Shown here: piece after piece, positions 12,235 to 23,215 of the stretch
Layout of the letters: each line of letters opens with the position of its first letter
How positions within the stretch are numbered: position 1 is the stretch's first letter
Origin: Shinisaurus crocodilurus
Taxonomy: Eukaryota > Chordata > Lepidosauria > Squamata > Shinisauridae
Direction of reading: 5' to 3'
Assembly (NCBI GenBank): GCA_021292165.1
Contig: CM037876.1
Location: 115,387,379 to 115,451,378, forward strand
DNA: 64,000 nt
The notes under the pieces: generated by a model
Seen by the model: the letters and a program-made list of their open reading frames with translations, nothing else
Told to the model about the DNA's origin: nothing
Database searches by the model: none
Position numbers and translations under genes: made by a program

Positions 12235-12594
12235 GCCATAGCGGCGTAAATAAGGCTGGGCGCGCTGCCCGAGCCTTATTTCGCCCCCCGCCCCCGCCCC
12301 GCCTCGTATTTTTGAGTGGCGCGCAGCGCCACTCGAACAAGCCACTCACCTGACTCTCCGCGTTTGGGCTGTGAAATGGGCCTCTGCGCAGGCGCAGATT
12401 GGCCCCGTCGCGTCATTTCCGGTCCCGGAAGTGACGCGACGAGACCGATGGAGCAGCGCAGGCGGTTCTCCGCCGGATCGAGCGGCTGGGGCGGCTCTCC
12501 GCAGAGCGCGTGAGCCGCCCCGAAGAGGAGGTAAGGCCTCGCCGGAGCGCGAGCGGGGCCATGCTCAGCCTCGTTCTGCCCCGGCGGAGGCTTG
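12235..12594. mobile_element. GC-rich foldback element
   Basis: This 360-base, very GC-rich block splits the L1-like ORF2 just after KLTIARFW. Skipping it restores MVWEMALMEKNIP across the junction. ATTT at 12231-12234 and 12595-12598 may be a short target duplication. Inside are several hairpins: AATAAGGCTGGGC / GCCCGAGCCTTATT, GAGTGGCGC / GCGCCACTC, and a near-perfect palindrome at 12409-12444 made of GTCGCGTCATTTCCGG and its complement. It shares that palindrome and the word GAGCGGGGCCA with the element at 37737-38190. No open frame of note, and no transposase. Confidence 0.72.
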
Positions 12595-14615
12595 ATTTTC
12601 CCATACCATGTTGTACCAACAGTCTAGACCCTGAAATCAGAAGCCCTTCCAAAATCTTGCAATTGTGAGCTTGGTAGCTACAAATAAATGAGTAATTAAC
12701 TCCTTACTATTCAGATTATTTTTCTCTCCCAAAAACAGATTTAATAACTCTAGAGTCAGTAAATTTGGAATATACTGATTCGTAATTAAACCAATGTCCA
12801 TTATCACCGCTCGCCAAAAAGGCGGAACTTCTGTACAGTCCCACCGCATATGCAGATATGTGCCTGACTCCTGGCACCCCCTCTAACACTGTGGGCAGAT
12901 TGAGTGAGTCATAAGTGAGAGGTGCCTGAGAGTCAGGTACCAGCCAGGAATAATTTTCAAAGATATTCTTCTGGTGCAGGCTGAGATTGATCCATAGCGA
13001 GACTTATTTCATAAATCTTGCTAGTGACTATTGTCCAGTTTAACCTTCAAATTCATTTCCCACCAGGTTTTTTTGCGGGGAGAGTTTATCGAATTTAAAC
13101 TGCCAAAATTGTTTATAAATAACTGAAATTGATCCCCGGGTTGTTATTGTGTACTCAGCTATTATATCTTCAAACCTTGTGAGGCTTCTCGTAGCATCTT
13201 TCTTCACCTGGGAACTTAAAAAACATTGGAGTTGACAAAACAAAAGTCAAGGAAGAGCTACTTCACCCAGCTTTTCTTTTAATAGATCAATTTTTATTGG
13301 TTGACCCTCATTAAAAAATTGGTAAAGACAATGCAATCCTCTATATTTCCATTCAGCCAGATTGTAGGTTCCGGCTTTGTTACAAAAATTAGGGTGACTT
13401 TCCAGTGAGAGTAATGGGGAAATCCCTGGGGAAAGTCTCTCTGCCCATCTTATCCAGCTTTGACAAGTGGTCAAAGTGTATCTATTTTGAATTAGACGCC
13501 TAAGATTCTTTTTTCTGTTTAAGGGTAAGTAATCACTTAGAGATATTCCCTCTAATACTGTGTTCTCCAATGAGACCCAATGCTTTCCCTCATCTTCTGC
13601 TAATAAGGGAATCATCTGCTGAAGTGGGCAGACACCGTAATATAATTGCCAGTTCCTCACCCACCCACACCCCCGTTGAGCTTGAAGATAAAGTAAGGCT
13701 GCCCTAATTCTTGGACATTTTTGTAGCAAAAATAAAGGAATTAGTTTTTTTCTGCCATTTATTTAAATGTTTCTGAGGGACATCTACTGGGAGTGTTCGG
13801 GAAAGGAACATGAGGTAAGGGCGAAATGATCATTTTAACTGCGTCAATCTATCCATTATGGAAAGCTTCATTAGCCTCCAGCACCTGATGTCCCTGTTAA
13901 TATCTTTCCAGACCTTACCATAGCTAACTTTGTCAAGTTTATTTAATTTTTTTGTCACTAGTATGCCTAAATATCGAAACTTAGAATGGACCACAGGAAT
14001 TTCCAGAAAATCAGAGAGCTGGTGTTTTATTTTTGGTGCTACATTAAAAAATATGCCCTCCGATTTTGAATAGTTGACACATAGGCTGGCCGCATATGCA
14101 AAATCAGCCAAAATTATTTTAAGTTTAGTTGCAGCTACTATCAGTTGATTTGTAAAAATGATCATGTCATCCACGTAAAGGCTAATAGTATGGAATCATG
14201 AATTTATCCTCATCTCATATTGATCCAATTCATTACGTATTTCCACAAAGGGTTCTAATACTAAAGCAAACAGTAGTGGTGACAATGGACATCCTTGTTT
14301 TGTCCCTCTTTGAATTGTTGAGTCTTAGTTATTTATTCTCAGTTTGGCTTCCGAGTGAGAATAAATTTGATCTAGTACTTGAACAAAATTGGGGCCAAAT
14401 CCAAATGTACATATTGTGTTAAGTAGAAATTTTGATTCTACACAATCAAAAGCTTTGAATGTATCTAGTGCAAAAATAGCCAATGGTGATTGCTTTGCTT
14501 TATTTAGTAGCCTCCTAATAGGGTCTGTTATTTGCCGGTTGGGGACAAAACCTGTCTGGTCAAGATGTATATATATTGTTATAAATGATTTCATATGATT
14601 TCTAAGTAGTGTTGT

Positions 14616-17600
14616 GCATGAACTGATTGGGAACTTGTTCACCAGCTGGTCTGACGATATATCACGGATTAAGGAATTTTTGTCAGAATGTAAAGGGCTC
14701 CTGACAACCTTGACAGAATTTGCGCTAACTAAAACTAGAATCGAAGATACATCCCACTACCATGGAAACACAGCAAAGGACTCAGAGCCAAGGATCTTAT
14801 CAGAGAATGGAGCCACTGCTGATGCAGTGCCAGTGGCACAAATTAGCCAAATAAAAGAACTGGGATGTGACTGCACAAATCCCCACAGGAGGAATGGAGG
14901 AATCAGTTCTTCAGGTTTGAACAGTTAGGAGGAAAAAAACCAGGCAAAAAATTAAGCAAAAAATCCCTAATTGTAGTGCAAAGAAACCTAAAAATATAAA
15001 GGGTAAAACTAGTGTTAAAAGTTCATCAAGAATGAATTTCAATAAATTATTTAAAATATTAGAATCCAAGGAGATGGACAAAGGACAGGGAATGCACACG
15101 CCAAAATGAAAAAACAATAATAACATGATGAGTTTGGGTTCTCTGGTAGAAACACAGATGGTTTCGAAGCAAAATCCAACTTCCCTGCAGCAGCAGGAAG
15201 TAGTCAATAGCGTACTAAAGGATCCATGGACAGTCTCACAGCTAAATGCCTTGGCAACTTCTCCTAAAATGGATCCCCTGGAACCACCAAGGAAAACGCA
15301 GCACACCGTGATAAGAAGGAAAAGAAGAAGCCACCCAGCTTGCCCTCTAAGAAAGCCGCCTCTCTGGTCCCTTCGACATCGACGGCCGGGCTGATCCAAC
15401 CACCAGCTGTCTCGGCACTGGTGCCTGTCGAGACCAAGCAGTGTTCTCGCTCCCTGACACTGAGGGGCTCTTTGAGCTCGAAGGCTCCGGTGATCTCAGT
15501 ATCAGAAGGGGAAATCGTTGAGTCACCGCATATCACCATCCCTTGCGGTGAGCCTTCGAGCTCGGTCTTTCCACTCCATCAACAATCAAGCTCCAGAGGG
15601 TCCGGGAGCACTTGGTACCAGCAACTCAAGGACAGCCGACCTCCTCCGGATGTGCGCCACGTGTCACCCAGCATAGAACATCCATACCAGCCCCACCACA
15701 TGGGAGATTGAGACCGATGCTACCAGTCTCGGTCCCCCATATATGAAGTTGGATCGGAGTACTCGGCAGACTCCTTTGGAGGACGCTCATACCGTGAATA
15801 CTACCGGTGGTATGGGGACTATTATCATACCATGACTATTATCATATCATGAAATGGGCTTTGTTATGAAATGGGCTTTGTTATTTTAAGCTGTGTTTTT
15901 AAATTTGGTTTTTAATTTTTTAAACTGTTTTGTATGTTTTAATGTTGTTTTTATGTATAGAGTGTTGTGAACTGCCCAGAGAGCTTCGGCTATGGGGCGG
16001 TATATAAATGAAATAAATGAAATGAAATGAAATGAAATAAATAAACCTTGGCGACTACAACTACTGAGACATAACCTGGTTATTATGTACTATCCAAAGC
16101 CTAAGGGGGCTCTGATGCAATCTAAGCGAAAAGCACATTTCTTACAGCTGACAGAGCTCTACACAGCACTAACGTTAGCTCCAAGTTCTATTCTGAAGAT
16201 AGAATATCTCTTTTATAACTACTATTCAGCTCGGGCTATCATAACCTTTGCTTCTCCGGAGATAGCCGCTAGAGTTTATAGTGCAAAACAGATGTTCTAT
16301 GGGAAAGGCATGCTGATAAGCAGGCATTTTATAAATATGTCTCCTATATTTTCATTAACAACCAGGGGAGAATGGAAAGAGAGTAATTCCTGTAAAGATC
16401 CACCAACTGGGAACCTGTTGGACTTAAGCTGTGTTTCCCCTTCACTTCCTCAACACCAAGTTGCTAGAGGTATTTCTAGGGGATTAGACAGTGCTGCCAA
16501 GGTGCACACAGCTGATATAACAGACCTCTCTGGGGTCTTTTGGCCAGAGGAACTATTGCTGATTGAAAGCTTTGGTGCTTTACCAAAACAGGAACAACTT
16601 GCGATCATTCAGAGAATTAAGTCGCTGAAGGATCTTCTAACCAAAATGTGTCCATAGGAATTAGGATCTTCCCTGTTTCCCGAACAAGCCACTACAAAGG
16701 AGAAAAGAGCAGCTAATGAACTGAGTGTGCCTCCAGCTTCTGTATTGAGAATCTCCAGCCCTAAGGGAGGATTGGTGCTTAGCCCAAAGATTCTGAAAAC
16801 ATCTTCACCAAAAGCAACTAAAATTCCTCCCTTAGGCTCTGAAAGGTGTCTGCTCGATCTCTCTAGACCAACTCATCACAACCAATCTGACACAGAATTA
16901 TCCAAAATCCCCCTTGATATATATGAGCCTATGAGAGCCAGCCCTATAGACTGGACCGCCATGAGGCAATTGGATCCTCATGAGATTGGCTCTCAAATTA
17001 CGATTGATCATTCCAATTTAGGTAAAAATTTACCAAATCCCCCGAAGCACTCAACCAATCCCTGTGTGTTTGATGCTGAAAGGGGTAGATTTGATATAAT
17101 TGAAGAACTGGATTGACCAAGAGGGGTGGGGGTTGGCTCTCAGCTAAAAATTCTGTCCTGGAATATTGCTGGGTGGAAGGTTAAATGCAATGATCCGGAT
17201 CTTCTGGCTTATTTAAGTGGGTTTGATATAATTCTGTGTCAAGAGACTTGGTGTAGTGACCATATCTGTTTAAATGGGTATACACCCTTTTGTCTCCCAG
17301 CACTCCCCAAGAGAGGTAAGGGTAGGGCAAGTCATGAACTGTGTTTTTTGGTTTCATCATCAATAGATGCCAAGTTGATAGCGCAACCAAATTGTGATTC
17401 TTTTGCCTCAGCCTTGGTTTTGGAGCTGAGGGCTTCTAATTTGTCTTTACTTATGTTTAACATCTACCTTGCTCCCTCTGAAAGAAAAGAGGAGGTGACA
17501 TTAAAATGGCTTAAAGTTGAATGTTACTACCTAGAATTAACATCTAAGTTCCCACATGCCCATCCAATCATAGCAGGAGATTTCAATACAAGAACAGGAA

Positions 17601-20049
17601 CATACCTGGTGGACGGTCCTAATTATGATAATTACTTGCCTGGCAGCAGGGAGCAACTTAGGGGTGGCTTACGCCACTCCAAAGATTCTTATATCAACCC
17701 CTCAGGGATCTGTCTTCTTCATTTTGTTTTTAACAATGATTTGTTTATTCTTAATGACTCCAGTCCAAATGATAAGTGGTGAATCATTTGTTTACTCTAG
17801 AGGATCGAGTGTGGTGGATTATATTTTAGTCTCTAAAAATATACGGACTATGGGCTGTAACTTTAAAGTAGCGGAGCGTTCTGATAGTGACCATATGCCT
17901 CTGGAGCTTGTCTTGACGGCTCCAGGGACTATTAGGACAAAGGCCTGTCATATTCCATTCACCAGCACAGCTGTGTGAATTGCAAAAAGATCAAATGGTC
18001 TAAAGAAACTGGGCAGGCCTTTAATAGATTATTGTAAATATTATCAATCAGATCAATGTTGATATTTCCCCCGATGTGGGCATAAGTGCTTATGAGAATG
18101 CCATGAAGGATTTAAATCTTTTCATCCACACGGTTGATAGATTCCCCCCAAAATTGGGGCAATCATCAAAAAAATGGTATGATCAGGAGAGTGATAATCT
18201 CAGGAGACAAATTCAGTCTGTCTATTGTACTTATAGAGCAAACAATGAGTGCCAACTACCATATTCATACTACGCTTTGAGGAAGGACTATAAAAAGCTT
18301 TTACAGCATTAAAAAAGTGAAGCAATCAGGGAGTCATGGAAAATGCTGATTGCAGCATCGGCCAGACGAAAATGTAAAACCTTTTGGCAGCTAGTGTCGG
18401 GAGCATTAGGAAATAGCAATAGAGGCCCTGTATGCCATATCCCAGCTAACATTTGGGTTGGGAAGAATATTTTCAAGTACTCTTTAATGACACCAGAACT
18501 TCAAATTTCCACCCGTTTGCCTCCTGACACCCCGGAATGGCATAATGTTGATCCCAACATCATAGAGGAACTAATAGTCCAACTTAGGAAGGGCAAGGCC
18601 CCCGGCCCAGATGGTATTCCCCCGGAACTGCTGTTATCAAATATAAGCTGGTGGACCCCACTGTTGACCTCATTGTTCACCTTAATTAACAGGACGGGCA
18701 TAATTCCGGCAATTTGGTTGAAGGCCTTTATTATTCCGATTTATAAGAAAGGCCCTAAAGACGATCCTCATAATTATCGCCCCATCAGTCTGCTTTCGGT
18801 TGTTGGGAAGATCTATGCCAGCTATTTAGGTGTTAAATTAAGGGAATGGATCAATAACAACAACATTCTGGGGAAAGAACAGATCGGCTTCAAAGCCGGT
18901 CGCTCGACATTAGACCACTGTTTGGTATTGTCACATTTGGCATATAAATACTCGGCGCCAAAAGCTGGTAAACTCTTTACTGCCTTTATCGATTTAAAAT
19001 CAGCGTTTGATTCCATTTCACGTGAACATCTCTGGAACAAATTAGAACAGCACTCAATTGACAGAAGGCTCCTTTTTTTAATTCAATCTCTTTATTTTAA
19101 CACAACAGTCCAGGTCCGATGTAGCAATCACGGTCATTTCACTAATGAGATTGCCTCTACCCGGGGTGTAAGACAAGGATGTGTCCTTGCCCCCATTTTA
19201 TTTAACTTCCCTCCACGTGGAGGCAGACCTTCCCTCCACGTTGGCATCAATTTCGTCTCATCCACCTAAAATTGCCCACACAAAATTTTTTATTCTTCTT
19301 TATGCAGACGATGCGGTATTGATCTCTCAGACCCGATTGGGTCTGAAGAGATTACTGAAGGGCTTCACGGAGTATTGTAAAAACAATTGTTTAATAATCA
19401 ATTTTACAAAAACAAAAATATTGGTCTTCTCAAAGCGGAATACCAGTTTTTCACGGTATGTGAAAAGCAGCTCGGGGTCCATGCTCCCCTCAGTCATTGG
19501 GCCTTTTGAGATACCCTCCAAGTAAAGGAATGTCTTACTTGGAGTGGTTAACTATCCCCAAATATAGGAGGGCCTTTTCGTTAGCAAGGTTCAATGCCCT
19601 CCCCTCAAGCTTACTGGAGGGTAAATATGGCAAAACTCCTATGAACACCAGATGTTGCCCGTGCAACAACATGGAGATAGAGTTGATTCTACATGTATTA
19701 TTTCATTGCAGCTTTTACCAAGGTGCAAGGAAAGATTTGATACTTCCTATAACACAGAAGTTCCCTGGTCACTCAATGGAGTCTCTTGTGACTATATTAC
19801 TTCTTGGCACAAACCAACAAATTACAAAGCAAGTAGCGAAATATTTGAACCTGGCCATCACTACTAGACCCCAGATGTTGGTGTGCTAGGCTATCGATTT
19901 GTCAATTTCATTATTAATGTGTGCTATTTGTTTATGTATTTATATTGGTCTTTTATCCTTTTATCCTTTTATTGTATTACGCAGCTGTTGTTTAGCTGGG
20001 TTTTTAATTGTGTTATAAATGGTCTGTTGACTGTTAATAAAAAGATTTG
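14616..20049 (+). mobile_element. I-superfamily-like (Vingi-like?) LINE, near full length
   Basis: It is flanked by a 12-bp duplication with one mismatch, AAGTAGTGTTGT at 14604-14615 and AAGTAGCGTTGT at 20050-20061. The ORF1 region (about 14616-15248 and 16057-17116) includes a segment around 16200-16330 that may be an RNA-binding domain. The apurinic-type endonuclease (17126-17980) has LSWNIAGW, CQETWCSD, AGDFNTRTG and SDHMPLEL. The RT (18343-19525) has NYRPISLL, FIDLKSAFDSIS, RGVRQGCVLAPILFN and, after a frameshift near 19210, LLYADDAVLI. A cysteine-rich knuckle CCPCNN...HVLFHC follows at 19650-19710. The 3' end is TTAATAAAAAGATTTG. Clade assignment is tentative. Confidence 0.8.
15260..16045 (+). 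mobile_element. DIRS gag fragment joined to an L2-type 3' tail (chimera 2)
   Basis: Bases 15275-15840 encode DIRS gag-like sequence, with SKKAASLVPSTSTAGLIQPP, VISVSEGEIVESP and, in another frame, REYYRWYGDYY. From about 15860 the sequence is a typical L2 3' UTR and tail (GAACTGCCCAGAGAGC, GGGGCGGTATATAAATGAAA, then AAATG repeats) to 16045. The whole block, not just one half, is bracketed by CCTTGGCAACT (15249-15259) and CCTTGGCGACT (16046-16056). That makes it look like a single insertion event. Gag and tail have the same polarity, as expected if L2 reverse transcriptase switched templates onto a DIRS RNA. Confidence 0.72.
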
Positions 20050-20566
20050 AAGTAGCGTTGTAAAAATTTTATAATCTACGTTTAATAATGAAATTGGTCT
20101 ATATGATTCTATAAGAATGGGGTCCTTATCTGGTTCTGGAATTATGACTATATGTGACTGATTCCATGTGGGAGGGAGGGGGGACCCTCCAAGAACATCA
20201 TTAAACAGTGTGGTTAAATGGGGTACCAATATATCTCTGTAAATTTTATAGAAATGTGTAGTGAAGTCATCAGGGCCAGGCAACTTTGCCTCGTTTAGGT
20301 TTTTAATTACCACATTTACATTTTTGTTTAAAATTGGGGAGCCCATCTGCACTCTTTCCTCCTCCCCTAAAAATGGCAAATTAATTTAATCTAATTTTTT
20401 TGGGGGGGAATAGTAGCCAAATGAAGAGAGGAGGCTATTTGAAATATCTGGAGTTTGATTCTCATTAAAATAATGCTCCTGAGGCAGTGCTTGGTAAATG
20501 AAACCAACTTTGAATGGAGAAATACAGAGCAATAGTTTGTATATTGAATTAAGTGAAAACTACAGG

Positions 20567-20604
20567 GCCACTGAAGAAGGCCTTTGGGCTGAAACGCGTT
20601 TGGC
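20567..20604 (+). ncRNA. Hammerhead-ribozyme-like core (type I, short stem III)
   Basis: In order: GCCA (20567-20570) can pair with TGGC (20601-20604) as stem I. CTGAAGA (20571-20577) fits the C3-U4-G5-A6-N7-G8-A9 core. AGGCC/GGGCT (20578-20582, 20586-20590) forms stem II with one mismatch and a TTT loop. GAA (20591-20593) fits G12-A13-A14. ACGCGT (20594-20599) is a self-complementary stem III, and T20600 would be the cleavage nucleotide. Such minimal, dimer-dependent hammerheads are known from Penelope-like elements of vertebrates. It sits in a non-coding block (about 20490-20940) inside the L1-like element, perhaps a Penelope fragment. Activity is unproven. Confidence 0.5.
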
Positions 20605-22120
20605 TTCTACACAAGAGAGTAAGAAAGCTTACATACTGTGAGGACAATTCTCTGGAAGCATCAAACAAAAAAAAACTTTTGGCATTAATAATACTTCGTC
20701 TAGAGATATAGGTCCTCAAGTCTGGAAGGACATTATTATCATCTTCAGCCCTAGAGAAGTTGTATTTTACAGGTCTAATTGTTTCTGTCTTATACATGTT
20801 TTATATATATAGTTTTTAAAAAATATTTCTGGAAATTTTTATATTACATTATAAAATTTAGTATGTTTTACTATATTTTCATGGTTATATTTTATATATA
20901 CATTTTTCTTGACTTTTAAGTTTCTATGCTCTGTTTCTGTCAGGATTTTAAACATAGTCCCTTGTTGTATGTTACCATTTAAAACCCCCTCAACAAATAT
21001 AAATCTACCCTCTTTGTCCTTTAAAATTCAACCAGGCCTGAAATCTAGAGTGCTAGCTAGAACTATACCAGTGCCCCTGGCTTTGGCAGAGCTCTGCGAA
21101 GAGGGCAAGTCCCTGCTTGAGGGTCTCTGCTGAATAAGTATATGATCCCTTAGTAACAAACAGGCGAAATGGGAAAGCCCACTGGTATCATATATCAGCT
21201 TCTTGTACCCTGAGTGTAACTGGTTTCAGCTCTTTTCGTTTACGTAGGGTTTCATTGGAAAGATCTTGTAACACCAGTACTGGCTGATTTTCATAAAAGA
21301 TCTTACCTAACTCTCTAAGAGAGTGCCACACCTCCTGCTATTTTCTTAAATCTTGCAAAACAAATTATAATGTGTCTTCGAGGGGCACTCTGCTTGGGTT
21401 TAATCCTGAGGGCTCTGTGTGCTCTCTCAAAATCATCGACTGACAATTCCAATGTCAGGCTTAACATCTTAAACCAGGTAACAATAAACTCAGATAAACT
21501 CAGCACCCTCTTTAACGCATATTAAATATGCACATAAGTAAGCACATATTAACCCTTCTCATTCTGTTCTCAGCTTCTGCCATCATTGCCTTAATTTCTC
21601 AATTCTCCCTTTGTAGTTTTTTTCAATTGTTTGTCTTCTAAAAGACTTAAGTCCATAGCCGCCAAGGCAGTTTCTGCTGTGCCTTCTAATTTAGAGGTCA
21701 ATAATTCAATCTTGTTCTCTAAAGGAGACATCGGCTCCTTCCATGTATCAATTAGAACTGTTTTTAGGAAGGTTAGTTGATTCATGAATTGTTTATTTAA
21801 GTTTTCAGTCATGATTTCCAGAGCACCAGCATCCATCACCATGATGGATTCCTTCCCTCCTCTTAGCACTACTTGTCTTTCCTCAGCTCTAAAGTAAGCA
21901 GTTATGCTGGCAGTTTTAGCTCAAGAAGGGTGGGTGGTCATACCCCCCAAAAAGGCCAAATAACTGAGATAACAGTCCTGGGGCAGAAATTTTGCCAAAA
22001 ATCATATAGCCTCTTCCCGGAGCTTGAAGTCATCTTCTCAGTCGTCCAGCCATGCCCCCACCTAACAACACTTTCAACATTTGAACAGAAGGCATATAGA
22101 CACCACTCTTGAATGGATAC

Positions 22121-22878
22121 TGTAAAGGACCGGGGCCAGTCCTTTGCGTGGGTTCAGGACAGAAAGGGTTAACCGGAGCGGAGAAAACCCTTCCTACGCG
22201 GCTTCCCAGCACTTAAAAGGGAACCGCAACCAAAGTTGACGGTGGAACAGCAAATGAATGAACCTACTACGCAGCTTATAGGTAGACAGATTTAATGAAG
22301 TGTATCAAGACAAACAAGACGTGTTAACAAGGTACACGCACCTTCATTCAACTTTATCTGATCGAACAGAGACAGTATAGCGTAAGCGTTACCTTGGATG
22401 ACCTCAGTTCCCCGAAAGCTGCTGCTGTAAGCAATCGAGAGCGTTTAGGTTTCTTTCACCAGGAGCTTCCCGGGGCTGGACCCAGAGTCCATACTGAAGC
22501 CCTGGACATCTGCGCAGCCTTGTGCCCACTGACCAACCTCGGCCAGGTTGCCCTTCTTTTACCTCCTCTCTTGCTCCCCCCTCCCTTCACATTCCTGGGA
22601 AAACCGGTTCTTCCTTGGGGCTCTCCCGGGTGCTTGACAACACTTAGCAGCTCTTTGAGACTGCTCGGCAGCTGGACGCCCCTCTTGGTGTGTGGTGTGT
22701 GTTTCACAGCTCATTTGGCTGCCAGGGGAAGCGCTTGGGGGAGATGGCCTATTGAGGTACATGTAAATGAAGGCTGATGTAAATGACTGCCCGGAACTGA
22801 GCTGCTTCTGCCCTAGGCAGAAGTCTTGATGGGTATGGCCGTGTGGGGGGCTGTACCTGACTTGGCTTTTTCTCCACA
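22121..22878. mobile_element. Solo LTR
   Basis: This 758-base block begins TGTAAAGG and ends CCACA, giving the TG...CA ends of LTRs. It is flanked by an exact 5-bp duplication, GATAC, at 22116-22120 and 22879-22883. Skipping it joins two parts of the outer L1-like ORF2 in frame (MDTYMDIWFAF). No gag, pol, primer binding site or second LTR is nearby, so it is a recombination-derived solo LTR. The duplication length fits Gypsy-type or endogenous retroviral LTRs. I cannot tell which, nor the orientation. Confidence 0.75.
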
Positions 22879-22925
22879 GATACATATATGGATATTTGGT
22901 TTGCCTTTGTTGAAGCTTATGTATA

Positions 22926-23161
22926 CAGTAATACCTTGGATTGCAAGTAACTTGGTTTGAGTGCGTTTTGCAAGACAAGCAAATTTTTAAATATTTATTT
23001 AATTTTTTTTTACTTGATATACAAGCGACATCTTGCAATGCAAGTACTGTAGTACGGCTTAAATTAAAAATTTCTGTACAAATTTCGTTTTGATATAAGA
23101 GTGTTTTGGATTACAAGCACGTTTCCAGAACGAATTATGCTCTCAATCCAAGGCATGACTG
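22926..23161. mobile_element. Mariner/Tigger-type MITE
   Basis: The terminal inverted repeats are CAGTAATACCTTGGATTGCA on the left and, on the complementary strand at the right, CAGTCATGCCTTGGATTGAG. They are flanked by TA on both sides (22924-22925, 23162-23163). The interior has paired words about TTGCAAGACAAGC and ATTACAAGCACG, and no coding capacity. A second copy is at 46469-46726. Confidence 0.85.
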
Positions 23162-23165
23162 TAAT

Positions 23166-23215
23166 TGATATTTTATTTATTACATTTGTGAATCGCCCAT
23201 CTGGCCGGTCACCCG
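23166..23215 (-). mobile_element. Bare L2 3' tail
   Basis: About 45 bases (complement of the ATCGCCCATCTGGCCGGTCA motif and a TTTATTTATTA run) match the 3' end of the L2 at 57580. The flanks repeat GATAT(A)T, a plausible target duplication. It is an insertion truncated almost at once after priming. Confidence 0.6.

Larger units (their letters stand above)
11800..22059 (-). mobile_element. L1-like LINE inserted in the outer L1, full-length ends
   Basis: It is flanked by an exact 11-bp duplication, ACCTAACAACA, at 11789-11799 and 22060-22070. The 5' end on the minus strand has GGGGGCATGGCTGG, typical of vertebrate L1 leaders. ORF1 (21869 to about 21080) has a coiled-coil region (LENKIELLTSKLEG), then FERAHRALRIKPKQSAP and VLQDLSNETLRKRKEL. 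An endonuclease remnant near 21060-20950 follows. The RT pieces are at 20379-20062 (YRPISLLNVDYKIFTTLL) and 14615-14180 (DQTGFVPNRQITD, YVDD). Thumb and C-terminal parts run to a knuckle with CQESGTYLHMRWDC near 12860 and AATAAA near 11830. The tail is a GATGAT repeat. ORF2 is decayed and carries two insertions. Confidence 0.85.
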
